A DNA stretch of 53,308 nucleotides from Candidatus Izemoplasma sp. (GTDB taxonomy: Bacteria; Bacillota_I; Bacilli_A; Izemoplasmatales; Izemoplasmataceae): assembly GCA_007132465.1 (NCBI GenBank), contig SLOP01000017.1:1-53308 (forward strand), in the 5' to 3' direction. A program made the position numbers and the translations under genes. Below the pieces are notes generated by a model. It worked only from the letters and a program-made list of their open reading frames with translations, searched no databases and was not told the DNA's origin. Shown piece by piece: positions 42,460 through 51,972 of this stretch. Positions within the stretch are counted from its first letter, which is position 1, and each line of letters begins with the position of its first letter.

Positions 42460-42468
42460 TGATACAAT
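42460..42468 (+). promoter_or_regulatory. extended -10 promoter of the DUF1475-DUF3159 pair
   Basis: TGATACAAT, 26 bases before the start. TTGTCA is 20 bases upstream, longer than the optimal spacing. Confidence 0.5.
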
Positions 42469-42494
42469 ATGACTACCAATAAGGATGTGATGGG

Positions 42495-42860
42495 ATGAAA
42501 ACGGTTAAAATTGTGGCTTTAATCGGCGCGGTTGCAATGAGCATCGCCCTAATCAACGGTTTTGTACGCGGTGACTTCTTTGAAGATGGTGGCACGCTGA
42601 TGCGCAACCCTTGGGGTGTGGTGTCACTTGTCGATTTGTATGTTGGTTTTGTGCTCTTCTCGCTTTGGATTATCTACCGTGAATCGTCGTGGATTGCGCG
42701 TGTAATCTGGGTGACGCTGATGATGGTGTTCGGCTTCCTTACCGCCAGCATCTATCTGTGGTATGTTTTTCACAAAGCCGGCAACGATGTCCTAACGGCA
42801 TTGCACGGACACCGCGCCAACGCGTTCATCGCAAAGGAAAGCGTTCATGAACGTTCATGA
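42495..42860 (+). CDS. DUF1475 family membrane protein
   Basis: 121 residues; AAGGA lies 9 bases before ATG. Three membrane helices (about residues 4-24, 45-62 and 68-92). The family motif NPWGVVSLVDLYVGFVLFSLWI is present and is followed by YRESSW, as in DUF1475, known from bacteria and plants with no assigned activity. The C-terminal 25 residues are hydrophilic. It overlaps the next gene by 14 bases, so the two are probably translated together. Confidence 0.82.
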   Translation: MKTVKIVALIGAVAMSIALINGFVRGDFFEDGGTLMRNPWGVVSLVDLYVGFVLFSLWIIYRESSWIARVIWVTLMMVFGFLTASIYLWYVFHKAGNDVLTALHGHRANAFIAKESVHERS

Positions 42861-43512
42861 AATACGCGACGAGCTGCGGAGCGTCTTAAAAGGGAAGACG
42901 CTGGACTCGTTGATTCCGCCCTTGGTGTTTTTGGTTGCTTACCAGTTTCTTTTGCTTGGCTACGCCATCGCTATTTCCATCGGCCTAGCGTTGCTTCTCA
43001 CCGGATGGCGTGTCGTCCGCGGCTCCTCAGTGCTCTACAGCTTATTGGGTGTCGCCGGCATCGGCTTAGCGACCTTATTTGCAATCCTCATGGGAAACGT
43101 GAGTGATTATTTTTTACCCGGGGTCATTGGCAGTGTGTTGCTTGTCTTGGTCACGTTGCTTAGCCTTCTTGTCAAGCGCCCACTACCGCTCTTGCTTTCG
43201 CACATTACCCGCGGATGGACATTCACATGGTTTTTACGGAAAGACATCTACCCCGCGTATTTCGAGGCGGGCATCTTATGGCTGATGTATTTTACCGTGC
43301 GTGCAGCGTTTCAAGTCTTCTTTTACCTGACGTCCAATGTCAGTGGCCTCACGCTCATCAGCACCCTCTTCGGCTTTCCCCTCACCGTCGGCATCCTAAT
43401 TATCACCTATGTCTATGGCATCTACCGGTTGAAAATGCTTGGTGGACCGGGCATCGAAGAGTACGACAATGACAAAGCACCGCCCTATAAAGGACAGACA
43501 CGAGGGTTTTAA
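42847..43512 (+). CDS. DUF3159 family membrane protein
   Basis: 221 residues, with AAAGGAAAG just upstream. Five or six helices. The pattern GKTLDSLIPPLVFLVAY, NVSDYFLPGVIGSVLLVL and KRPLPLLLS matches DUF3159, common in Actinobacteria, with a second-half AGILWLMYFTVRAAFQVFFYL. The role is unknown. Its stop codon lies in the terminator. Together with the overlapping DUF1475 gene it may form a membrane complex, which is inference. Confidence 0.78.
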   Translation: MNVHEIRDELRSVLKGKTLDSLIPPLVFLVAYQFLLLGYAIAISIGLALLLTGWRVVRGSSVLYSLLGVAGIGLATLFAILMGNVSDYFLPGVIGSVLLVLVTLLSLLVKRPLPLLLSHITRGWTFTWFLRKDIYPAYFEAGILWLMYFTVRAAFQVFFYLTSNVSGLTLISTLFGFPLTVGILIITYVYGIYRLKMLGGPGIEEYDNDKAPPYKGQTRGF

Positions 43513-43530
43513 CTCGTGTCTGTTTTTTTG
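43494..43530 (+). terminator. terminator overlapping the end of the DUF3159 gene
   Basis: ACAGACACGAG and its complement form an 11-bp stem around the stop codon region, followed by seven T. Confidence 0.88.
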
Positions 43531-43593
43531 CGCATGCGCACCCAAAGGGTAAGCGTGCTTTGGAGGACGCATCATGCCTCTTGAGTGATTGTC

Positions 43594-46500
43594 TTATCGG
43601 TCACCATGATCGAGCTGAACAAAAACATCAACAAGCGTCGGATCAAACTGTGTGTTGGCACACCGAATGATTTCATCAATGGCCTCATCATGCGTCATGG
43701 CTTGACGATAAGGGCGTTCAGACGTCATCGCATCATAACAATCCACGATGCTGATAATGCGCGCCCTTAAGGGTATATTGTTTTTAGCTAATCCTCTAGG
43801 ATACCCTTTGCCGTCGTAACGTTCATGATGAGCCAAAATATCTTCCGCAATCGGTGCGTATTCATCGGAGGCGGCAATAATCCGAGCACCAATTTCTGGG
43901 TGCTTCTTAATCTTTTTCCATTCTTCGTTATTGAGCTTGCCGGGTTTGTTCAGTATCGCTTCATCGATGGAAATTTTTCCAATATCATGAAGATGGCTGA
44001 TGGCGCGAAGCATTTTGATGTCGTTATCATCCATGTTTAAGGCTGTGCCCATTTTTTCACACAACGAGGCGACGCGGTTTGAGTGCGTTTCTTCTCGGGG
44101 GTTTTTTTCATGGTAGGCATGTAAAATAGCCTTGATGGAATTGCTTCGATAGGATGATGACTCATAGATTTTATTCGAGTACATCTCGTTTTCCGCGGTT
44201 ACAAACAGCTTGTCGATAGGTTCGCGTGATTTTTTAATCGCAATGCCGTAGGAAATCGATGTCTGAATGTCCTTGATACGATGCGCTTTCACTTGACTGA
44301 CGACGGTTTTCGCCAATGTCTGTGCGGTTGCTCGCAATGTCTTGGGCAAGATGACGGAAAACTCATCGCCACCAACCCGCGACACCACCGCGTCATCGTC
44401 AAACACATCGCGCAGCACCTCCGCCACATGCACGATGAGTTTGTCCCCGTATGCGTGGCCGTAGGCCTCGTTGATGATTCTAAGGCCATCCACATCAAAG
44501 TTGATGACGGCCAGCGGCAGGTTGGCTTGGGTATCCATCGCTTTGATGCGTTGATCGAAATACAAACGATTCGTTAACCCGGTCAGGTGGTCATGCATGA
44601 TGAGATGCTCTTTTTGCTTCTCCGCCTCAACTTGCTTGTTGATGACTTCGGTGTAGACGACAATGCCGGCAACGTAACCGTCGACATCATGCCATGGTCG
44701 CGATTCCCATCGCGTCCATAACAGGGTGCCATCGTGACGCATGAATCGATCCCTATCTTCGCTGATGACTTCACCTTGCAGTGATCGCTGATGGACGTCT
44801 CGCCACTTTTGTGGTAAATCCGGGAAGACATCATAATGATGTTTTCCAATGATGTCTTCTTCAAGCCCGTATTGTTCTAAGTATTTTTTGCTGACATACA
44901 CATAGTTCAACGCCTTGTCATGAACCGCGACCCCCGCGTTGTTGTGCTCGATGATATAGTTCAACAAGGTTTTTGAGTGCTGGAGTTGTTTTTCCCTTTC
45001 ACGTTGTTCTTCTTGGATTTTTTTGGTCATTGTCACATCATCAAAAACGACGGCGAAATACCCTTTTTTTGTGGAATAAGCGGACACGCTGAAATGCTTG
45101 TCTTGCGATTGAGCATAGCTTTCAAAACTCACGGGTTTACCGCTTAACGCGACGTCCCCATACCTTTCAATCCAGTGGGGTTCTGTGGCTGGTAACACGT
45201 CTTTCACGGTTCTCCCCACAACCGCGTCGGCGCGAAGTCCTGTCAAATCTTCAAACCCTTTATTGACGCTGATAAAGCGATAATCGATCGGGGTACCATC
45301 ATCATCACAGATGATTTCATGAAGCGCAAGCCCAAGCTGCATCTGCGTCGTCAATAGACGGTAGTTTTCTTCGCTTTCCCGCAACTTCATCTCGTTGAGC
45401 GCTCTTTCTTTTTCAAGGCGTTTACGTTCAGATATGTCGTAAAAAACCACTACCTGTCCAACCACTTCGCCCGCTTTAATCTGAGGCGAGGACGAATAGG
45501 AGACAGGAAAAAACGTCCCATCTTTGCACCAAATGATATCCTCATGGTTGATGATTGTCTCGGACTTCATGCCCCTTAGCAGCGCACACTCTTCTGCGGG
45601 ATACGGTGAACCGTCTTCATAGGAATGGTGCACTACGTCATGCATCTTCTTACCTCGTAACTCGTTTTCATCATCATAACCAAGCAGTCGCAAAGTGTTT
45701 TCGTTCACATAGGTGCACCGATCATCGTTATCGATGGCGTAGATGCCGCTTACCGTTGAGTTTAACACCATCTTGTGTTCTTCTAACGTGTTAACCAGCG
45801 CATCTTGGGCTTGTTTAAGTTCGGTGACATCACGAAACTCAACCACCCTGACTTGCTTTCCCTCATAGGGAATGGTTCTCGCTTCCAGTTTTAAGGGGTA
45901 TCGTTCACCGTTCTTTCGAATGCCCCATGTTTCGTAAGGTTTGTCGTAGCCTGATTGAATGTGATTCATCACGAAGTCACGTTGCGCTTCCGCAATCAAC
46001 AACATACCATTCATGCCAATCAACTCATCCATGGCATAGCCTGTGATGTCAGCTAGGCCTTGGTTGCATTCAATGATGCGTCCCTTGTCATGAACCACGA
46101 TGCCCCCAAACGAGGCGTTATGTAAAATTTTAAAACGTTTCTCGCTCTCGGTTAACGATGTAGTTAACCGGTCCAACTCCTTGTTTATCGCCATCAGTTC
46201 TTTGTTCGCTTTCATCGATTGCTCAAGGCGATTATACTGGTCGGCTTTTTCTTCATATTGTTGTTTGAGGTCATCGTTGATTTGCGAGATTCGCTTCTCA
46301 TGCATAAAACGTCGACGGTTCATCGCTTCAAACTGATAAGCACCCACCATTCCGATGAGGTTGGCGCCCACATAAAACAATGACCCAAACAAAAAAGTGT
46401 CAGAAAACGTCGTGTTGATTATGCTGTAGCCAAGCAGATGAAACAACAAAATCGACCATCCCGCAACCGTTGCATAAAGAAAGCGGAGCCGCACGAGCAA

Positions 46501-46878
46501 ATACCCCGCAAAATAAACCATGAACAACCCGCCATAATAGACGATGTTATGCGCATCAATAATAAGCATTGTAGCAATCCCGATGCCACCAACAAAGAAA
46601 CTGACAGCAATGAAATATTGATGATGTTTGATAAACGTTTTCGTGTATGAAAACAAAATCATGAAAGCAATCAGCGGAATCACCACGCCAAAGCGTATCA
46701 CGTAGAGCAACTGCCACGTGTCCGGATAATAAGTCCTGTCGGTTAACCCGAATAGGCCATACAGTATCATGAACAACACAAACATCGCGCGTATGTAGGG
46801 GCGGTTCAGTACTTGTTCGTTGTGTGTGAACGCGTGTTCGTCTTGCTCGTTGAATGCTGCTTTGATTTTCATCGGCAT
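43594..46878 (-). CDS. membrane-bound four-PAS GGDEF/HD-GYP cyclic-di-GMP protein
   Basis: 1094 residues; AAGGAGG lies 5 bases before ATG. Residues 30-180 hold about six membrane helices, 190-250 a coiled coil, then four PAS domains: about 250-370, 380-500, 515-640 and 650-775. Residues 775-925 are GGDEF (active site RVGGDEF intact, I-site not conserved). Residues 930-1090 are HD-GYP (HLHDIGK, HHERYDGKGYP), which degrades cyclic-di-GMP. One protein can thus make and break the messenger. Two GGDEF proteins also occur in the window. The gene is transcribed with a long leader of about 300 bases (see findings). Confidence 0.93.
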   Translation of the reverse strand: MPMKIKAAFNEQDEHAFTHNEQVLNRPYIRAMFVLFMILYGLFGLTDRTYYPDTWQLLYVIRFGVVIPLIAFMILFSYTKTFIKHHQYFIAVSFFVGGIGIATMLIIDAHNIVYYGGLFMVYFAGYLLVRLRFLYATVAGWSILLFHLLGYSIINTTFSDTFLFGSLFYVGANLIGMVGAYQFEAMNRRRFMHEKRISQINDDLKQQYEEKADQYNRLEQSMKANKELMAINKELDRLTTSLTESEKRFKILHNASFGGIVVHDKGRIIECNQGLADITGYAMDELIGMNGMLLIAEAQRDFVMNHIQSGYDKPYETWGIRKNGERYPLKLEARTIPYEGKQVRVVEFRDVTELKQAQDALVNTLEEHKMVLNSTVSGIYAIDNDDRCTYVNENTLRLLGYDDENELRGKKMHDVVHHSYEDGSPYPAEECALLRGMKSETIINHEDIIWCKDGTFFPVSYSSSPQIKAGEVVGQVVVFYDISERKRLEKERALNEMKLRESEENYRLLTTQMQLGLALHEIICDDDGTPIDYRFISVNKGFEDLTGLRADAVVGRTVKDVLPATEPHWIERYGDVALSGKPVSFESYAQSQDKHFSVSAYSTKKGYFAVVFDDVTMTKKIQEEQREREKQLQHSKTLLNYIIEHNNAGVAVHDKALNYVYVSKKYLEQYGLEEDIIGKHHYDVFPDLPQKWRDVHQRSLQGEVISEDRDRFMRHDGTLLWTRWESRPWHDVDGYVAGIVVYTEVINKQVEAEKQKEHLIMHDHLTGLTNRLYFDQRIKAMDTQANLPLAVINFDVDGLRIINEAYGHAYGDKLIVHVAEVLRDVFDDDAVVSRVGGDEFSVILPKTLRATAQTLAKTVVSQVKAHRIKDIQTSISYGIAIKKSREPIDKLFVTAENEMYSNKIYESSSYRSNSIKAILHAYHEKNPREETHSNRVASLCEKMGTALNMDDNDIKMLRAISHLHDIGKISIDEAILNKPGKLNNEEWKKIKKHPEIGARIIAASDEYAPIAEDILAHHERYDGKGYPRGLAKNNIPLRARIISIVDCYDAMTSERPYRQAMTHDEAIDEIIRCANTQFDPTLVDVFVQLDHGDR

Positions 46879-46957
46879 CGATTCCTCCTTAGTGGTATCA
46901 CCACCACTGATGACATGCGGCTAATACATGATGCTTGATTCGTTTGTGATGCCGATG
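46870..46957 (-). promoter_or_regulatory. complementary element able to mask the GGDEF/HD-GYP start codon
   Basis: GATGCCGATG (46879-46870, holding the start ATG and codon 3) is perfectly complementary to CATCGGCATC at 46957-46948 in the leader. A 6-bp hairpin AGTGGT/ACCACT at 46891-46908 abuts the ribosome binding site. Confidence 0.5.
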
Positions 46958-47189
46958 CCATCCAACACGCTACCTGATTGGCTGGCTCTCATCGACGCGC
47001 GACTATGGACGTTATTGAGACACTCTGTGCCAGTGTTTAGTTTTTTCGTTTCTTGATTGCGATTGCCTTTCAGCGTTGCATTCAGCAACGTCGCTCATCC
47101 TACCGTGTACCTTCTTCGCACGCCGACATCTGGGCATGGTTGAGCTTGCATGAGTGATAACCATGGTATGTCGTTACTACTATTATACA
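46879..47189 (-). promoter_or_regulatory. long structured leader and promoter of the GGDEF/HD-GYP gene
   Basis: A -10 box TGTATAAT at 47189-47182 implies a leader of about 300 bases. Hairpins: CATGGTT/AACCATG (47135-47165, 7 bp), CGTTGC/GCAACG (47074-47090) enclosed by GCGA/TCGC, ACACT/AGTGT (47020-47036), then the elements near the start codon. I recognise no cyclic-di-GMP riboswitch consensus. No gene is seen in it. Confidence 0.5.
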
Positions 47190-47337
47190 TTTTTTCTCAT
47201 AGATTTGATATAAATGAAGGTTTGCCTTTTGGTCTCGTTCGACTAAACCATCGCCATCGCTTCTTCCTTTTTGCCGCGAAAATCATGGCAGCGTGATGTA
47301 TCCATCGTGTGACATTGTACCCTTAACGTCGTTTCGG

Positions 47338-47346
47338 TGGTATAAT
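47338..47346 (+). promoter_or_regulatory. extended -10 promoter of the PAS-GGDEF gene
   Basis: TGGTATAAT, 27 bases upstream of the start at 47374. It is divergent from the leader of the GGDEF/HD-GYP gene. Confidence 0.6.
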
Positions 47347-47373
47347 GGAGTAACACTGAAAGGGGATAGTGCC

Positions 47374-48276
47374 ATGATTACACGAACGCTCTTGCCTTAC
47401 TTGTTTGAAGCGGCCTACATGGTCGACGAGCACCGACGAATTGTGTATTGGAATCAACAATGCGAACGGATTACCGGATACACCGCCGATGAGGTCGTCG
47501 GAAAACACTGTCACAGCAACATTTTACGCCACGTGACAGATAAGGGTGTTCACCTATGCCAAGAAGGATGCCCACTTCAAGAAACCTTGAAGACAGGCAA
47601 CACTAACACAGCCAAGGTCTTCTTGCACCACCGGAAAGGCCATCGCGTTCCCGTCACGGTAAAAACCATCCCGTATCTTGATGAAGAAAGCGGGAAGTGT
47701 TTCGCCATTGAACTGTTTACTGACATTGAAGACGATGCGTCGCTCTACCGCGAAAACATCGAGTTGAAGGAGCGAGTCACCATCGATGCGTTGACTGGCG
47801 TCGCCAACAAGGCGTTCATCGATTATCAACTCGACACGTGCATCAACGAGTACACAGTATTTGGCACCTCGCTTGGCTTGTTGTTTATCGACATCGACCA
47901 TTTCAAGCGTGTCAACGATACGCATGGCCATTCGACAGGCGATGAGGTATTGAAGATGGTCGCAAAAACGATTGCCTTGAACATACGGAAAAACGATTTC
48001 GTGGGTCGTTTCGGCGGCGAAGAGTTCATTGTGCTCTTGCGCGATGTGTCGAGCGAACAAATGGTGCTCATCGCGGAGAAGATCCGCATGCTTATCCAAG
48101 AAGCTCGAACTATCATCGGTGATACCAGCATCAACGTCACCGTGTCCATCGGTTGTGCCATGCTCTTTGAAGGCCAATCTAAGGCAATGCTCTTAGACGA
48201 ATCCGACCAAAACTTATACGCCGCTAAAAGCAAGGGACGGAATCGCATTCATGTCTCCAAACAACCAAAAACATAG
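47374..48276 (+). CDS. PAS-GGDEF diguanylate cyclase
   Basis: 300 residues from ATG 47374, which follows AAAGGGGA and lies after the promoter at 47338; upstream codons cannot be translated from that promoter. Residues 5-125 are a PAS domain with AAYMVDEHRRIVYWNQQCERITG and a cysteine-rich segment, HCHSNILRHVTDKGVHLCQEGC, split here, which could bind metal or sense redox. Residues 135-295 are GGDEF with active site RFGGEEF and a conserved I-site RKND five residues before it, so feedback inhibition by cyclic-di-GMP is likely. It is soluble and divergent from the GGDEF/HD-GYP gene. Confidence 0.9.
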   Translation: MITRTLLPYLFEAAYMVDEHRRIVYWNQQCERITGYTADEVVGKHCHSNILRHVTDKGVHLCQEGCPLQETLKTGNTNTAKVFLHHRKGHRVPVTVKTIPYLDEESGKCFAIELFTDIEDDASLYRENIELKERVTIDALTGVANKAFIDYQLDTCINEYTVFGTSLGLLFIDIDHFKRVNDTHGHSTGDEVLKMVAKTIALNIRKNDFVGRFGGEEFIVLLRDVSSEQMVLIAEKIRMLIQEARTIIGDTSINVTVSIGCAMLFEGQSKAMLLDESDQNLYAAKSKGRNRIHVSKQPKT

Positions 48277-48308
48277 AAAAAGGCCTGTCATCTTACAGCC
48301 CTTTTTTA
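48277..48308 (+). terminator. terminator of the PAS-GGDEF gene
   Basis: AAAAGG and CTGT pair with ACAG and CCTTTT around a 6-base loop, with a C-C mismatch; a T run follows. The rest of the gap to 48579 shows no gene or signal that I can support. Confidence 0.6.
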
Positions 48309-48579
48309 TGTCGCATTCCTAGACGGTATGGGTCGCACAAAAAGAGGGTCTCTTTGGTTTAGCCATTCGCCCTCAATGTCCACGTTGTGAATGGTCCACA
48401 AGATGACGGCAGCACTGACGATGCGCGGTATATCCCCTAGCATCTCGGCACGACGTTCTTGCCGTGGTGCGTCACCCAAAACGTCTGAAACGTTGGCATC
48501 ATCCTTACCCTTTTAATACAGAACCTCGACTCAAGGTACGGACATGCCTAACCTCAAGGGGTTGCTCGATTGCCTGTGT

Positions 48580-49416
48580 TTACATGCCAAAGCGTGTTTG
48601 TAACCACCCAAGGACGCCGCGGGCAATCCCTAAGGACAGATGCATGAGCGCCGCCGTGAACAGCACTGAAAACACCACGTCGGTCACGTAGTGCTCGCCA
48701 AGGCAGATACGAAGATACCCCTGCCATACAATCCAGACAAACACGGTGACAATGACCGGCTTGATGTATGGCCGAAAACGCGGAATCGTCATCGCAACGA
48801 CCACAAACCAAAGCGCTATTGAGACAAAAGTGATGTGTCCTGATGGTATCGAGTAGAAATCTCGATGGAAGACCATGCCGCGGATGTGATACCATTCGCT
48901 AAAGAGCGCCTCGTTCTCTGCAACCACATAATACCGTGCACGACCAAAGACGCGTTTGAGCGTCGTCACCACATAAAAGAGCGTAACAATGAGCCCTAAC
49001 CCGACGGCAGCCAAGTAATCGAACGCCCACCAACGATGGCGCATCGCTTGGCGACTCGCTAACGCCGCCGCCACCACCAAACCGGCAATCATGAACGAGG
49101 TCACAATGCGATAATACGGCAGAAACCGCATGGAGCGGAAAAACATATGTGACAGTCCCACGACGCCGATAATCCCGAGCGTGTACACCATGACACGGAC
49201 CCACCAAGGGACCGAAGGATGACTGAAGCGACGTGCGTAATAGCCGATGCCAAAAAAGCCGATGAAAAACGGTGGCACGTAGACCAGTTCGGAAATCACC
49301 CGGGGGAGTCCGTTCAAGCCGCTGAAAAGGGTCTGTGAGATCGCCAGATCGAAGGGCGTCACCACCAATAGCACGACAAGACCCACTGCGTAAGTCCACA
49401 GAAAAAACCGTTTCAT
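48580..49416 (-). CDS. PAP2 family membrane phosphatase
   Basis: 278 residues; AAAGGA lies 8 bases before ATG. Six or more membrane helices. The three PAP2 motifs are visible: C1 LKRVFGRARY (RP is RY here), C2 FYSIPSGHITF with PSGH, and C3 YLRICLGEHYVTDV with the catalytic His and Asp. These phosphatases act on phosphatidate, phosphatidylglycerophosphate or undecaprenyl diphosphate. The proline missing from C1 is a small deviation. The substrate is not evident. Single gene. Confidence 0.86.
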   Translation of the reverse strand: MKRFFLWTYAVGLVVLLVVTPFDLAISQTLFSGLNGLPRVISELVYVPPFFIGFFGIGYYARRFSHPSVPWWVRVMVYTLGIIGVVGLSHMFFRSMRFLPYYRIVTSFMIAGLVVAAALASRQAMRHRWWAFDYLAAVGLGLIVTLFYVVTTLKRVFGRARYYVVAENEALFSEWYHIRGMVFHRDFYSIPSGHITFVSIALWFVVVAMTIPRFRPYIKPVIVTVFVWIVWQGYLRICLGEHYVTDVVFSVLFTAALMHLSLGIARGVLGWLQTRFGM

Positions 49417-49535
49417 CCAATCATCCTTTCGTTGGTCAACCGTGTTGAGTGTGTCTCAACCCATTTTACCATGTCGCAGGCCGATTCCATGAATTTTCAT
49501 CGTCGGTGGGGATAGGTCGTTGAACAACGTCGGCC

Positions 49536-49569
49536 AAAAAACACCCATCCCGCAGAACGGGATGGGTGT
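49536..49569 (-). terminator. terminator of the InlB-repeat lipoprotein gene
   Basis: A perfect 12-bp stem (ACACCCATCCCG and its complement) with a 5-base loop; TTTTTT follows on the minus strand. It lies 145 bases after the stop. Confidence 0.8.
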
Positions 49570-49713
49570 GGCGTGCTTGATATCATCGGTCGACATTGTC
49601 GCTGATGGCGATGATTTTCTTAAACAGGGTATCAATTGCTTAGCAATACGTCTTACACCATCGGCAGCCTATGACAACGCGTGGTATACGATGGTTCTTC
49701 CCATGAACACAAC

Positions 49714-51972
49714 CTAATCGTTACCGGCGTAGCTATCTTCATGCAACACGGCCGCGTAGAACCCGGTGAAATCCATGCCATCTTGGTCTACACGAACGAT
49801 ATAGCTTGACACCAACACGTCGAGTTCAACCGTTTCTCCGAGGTGATTTTCTAGTAGGTAATCATGGTAACTCGATGATAGTCGTGTCAAATACACTTTG
49901 TGTGTTCCTGTGTCGACATAGATGAACTCAAAATACGATGTCGGTTGCGCCACAAGGGTGCCTTCAATGGTCATTCTCTCCCATAATACATCGTGATTCT
50001 CATCAAGGTCATCAAGCGTGCAATCACACGGTGCGATGGTTAAGTCAGAAGGACCTAAATCAGCGGCGACGGACTCATACGACTGAATGAACCTCGAAGG
50101 CATATTGACATAGGAGGGGTTGATGACAAAGACATACGTATGCCCGAGCGTCATGGTGTCGTCTGTGTCAATGCGATCAGGCATCATGATGTCAATCATA
50201 TCCGTGCCATCATGCACCACGATGCCCCGGCCATAATCGACGATAACGGTGCCCTCCATGTACAAGCGGTGGTCTCCAAATCGGTTTTGTATCACTTGAG
50301 CGATGGTGCTAACCTCAGGGGGTTCCAGTGCGAGCGTAACCTGAAACACCCGCGTCACACCGTTAATCTCAAGCGTGATGTCAAGGCGCACATCACGGGG
50401 TGCATCGGTGAATGCGAATCGGTTTTCATCGGCATCGAAATACGCCGCGTCCTTGTCGTTCACGTCAAAAGCATATATCATGCTGCCCTGAAGCGCACGG
50501 CTTATTGATGATCTTAGGATATTGCCTGATTGGTAGATTTTGCCTTCCCAATACCCGCGGATAAATGCTTCCATCCGATTGAGGATATCCTCATCGGACC
50601 CCTCGTCCAACTCGATTGGCGCCATCGTGACGTGGTGTAAAACGATACTATCAACGAATGAAACAAAATACGCCGTTGTGCTAATCAGCCTCGGGCCGTC
50701 AAAGGGTTCCAAGGTTTTCTCTGTAATCATTTCGACATATACCAAGGTGTCCGGGTCAACAATAAGCAACCTACCCTCACCCTGATAAAACGCGACACCG
50801 GCAATGGCTGTGTATCCTGGATAAAACGTCTCGTTTTGCAAGACACGGTCTTCAAGGGATTGCACCGGCGGGGGTAACACCGGATTCCCACTTGACTCGA
50901 CAGTCAGATTCTTTGCACCCCCCAGCATGATTTCATTGTTTCCGTACGTGGTCGCGTGGTCATAGGCATTCACAAGCGTGTCGAAACTGATTATGTCACC
51001 GACCGCAACCTCATCGGATTGAAGAAACAGCACTGGATAATACGTGAAGTCCGTAAGGATGACCACACGTATCCCCATCCCCAAGATGTTGATGACATCG
51101 ACAACCAGCATGTCGTTGAAACGATGGGCTTCCTGTTCGTCAGGAGGATTGAGATAGAACGCTTCCATGACACTTCCCCTCGCTGGATCATACACGAACT
51201 TCGCAAACAACGTAACGTCTTTTGTGAACATGCTTGACGCATCCACGCTGTGTTCGAACGCGTCATCGAGATACCACCCGTCAAACACATACAACGCCAA
51301 GTCAGGATTATCAGGGAATGACACGGTGCCGGTGGCTGACACCGGTTCAGAGGCGATAATTTCACCTAACACACTAAACATCACCGTGGCGTCTTCAATC
51401 GGTATCCAGGATGCGTACACCGTGATGGTACCATCGATAAAATGCTCATGCAAATCAAATGGGGTTGTCAGCGCGTCGTCGATGTACCAACCATCAAACA
51501 CATAGCCCGCTTTCACCGGGATCGGCAACTCGACCGTTGATGCAACGGTAAGAATCTCCATGGGATTGACCTCGTCGCCTCCATCCGAACTGAACACTAG
51601 CGTTAACACCATGCCTTCTTCCTCGACCGTGGTGGGCGCAATCAAGGTCACTTGGAAGGTGACGGTCTTCCCTTCATACCTCACCAGTATGGTGTGCGTG
51701 CCCGGTGTGGTCAACTTCGCCAACCCCTCCGAATCGAGCATCGCCTCACTCAGCGACAACGTCAACGTCGTGCCGTCGCTGTTGGTCACAATCAGCGTGA
51801 CCTCACTGAAATCAAAATCGTCCACAAAAAAATCACCTTGGACGGTGTCGAGATCAACGGCAATGGATTCGATATCCACCTCAGTCTGTGTGTCATCTGC
51901 CTCTTGGCATGCCACCATCCCGAAACCAACAACCAACGTGACCAATAAAGCCATTGTTTGCTTCACAGCCAT
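49714..51972 (-). CDS. InlB B-repeat lipoprotein
   Basis: 752 residues from ATG 51972; ATG 51978 directly abuts the GGAGGAGG site, so the internal one is preferred. Signal peptide with lipobox GMVAC. A cell-surface adhesin-like layout: an Ig-like or bacterial repeat region (about 30-115), then two InlB B-repeats (Listeria-Bacteroides type) marked by YVFDGWYIDDALTTPFDL and YVFDGWYLDDAFEHSVDA, each ending in VTLFAKF-like strands. A second part of about 450 residues lacks any motif that I know. Acidic overall. The function is probably surface adhesion or sensing, which is inference. Confidence 0.82.
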   Translation of the reverse strand: MAVKQTMALLVTLVVGFGMVACQEADDTQTEVDIESIAVDLDTVQGDFFVDDFDFSEVTLIVTNSDGTTLTLSLSEAMLDSEGLAKLTTPGTHTILVRYEGKTVTFQVTLIAPTTVEEEGMVLTLVFSSDGGDEVNPMEILTVASTVELPIPVKAGYVFDGWYIDDALTTPFDLHEHFIDGTITVYASWIPIEDATVMFSVLGEIIASEPVSATGTVSFPDNPDLALYVFDGWYLDDAFEHSVDASSMFTKDVTLFAKFVYDPARGSVMEAFYLNPPDEQEAHRFNDMLVVDVINILGMGIRVVILTDFTYYPVLFLQSDEVAVGDIISFDTLVNAYDHATTYGNNEIMLGGAKNLTVESSGNPVLPPPVQSLEDRVLQNETFYPGYTAIAGVAFYQGEGRLLIVDPDTLVYVEMITEKTLEPFDGPRLISTTAYFVSFVDSIVLHHVTMAPIELDEGSDEDILNRMEAFIRGYWEGKIYQSGNILRSSISRALQGSMIYAFDVNDKDAAYFDADENRFAFTDAPRDVRLDITLEINGVTRVFQVTLALEPPEVSTIAQVIQNRFGDHRLYMEGTVIVDYGRGIVVHDGTDMIDIMMPDRIDTDDTMTLGHTYVFVINPSYVNMPSRFIQSYESVAADLGPSDLTIAPCDCTLDDLDENHDVLWERMTIEGTLVAQPTSYFEFIYVDTGTHKVYLTRLSSSYHDYLLENHLGETVELDVLVSSYIVRVDQDGMDFTGFYAAVLHEDSYAGND

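Noticed and set aside
47554-48177. 207-codon minus-strand frame opposite the PAS-GGDEF gene
   Set aside because: The other strand carries an intact GGDEF domain; no start signals here.
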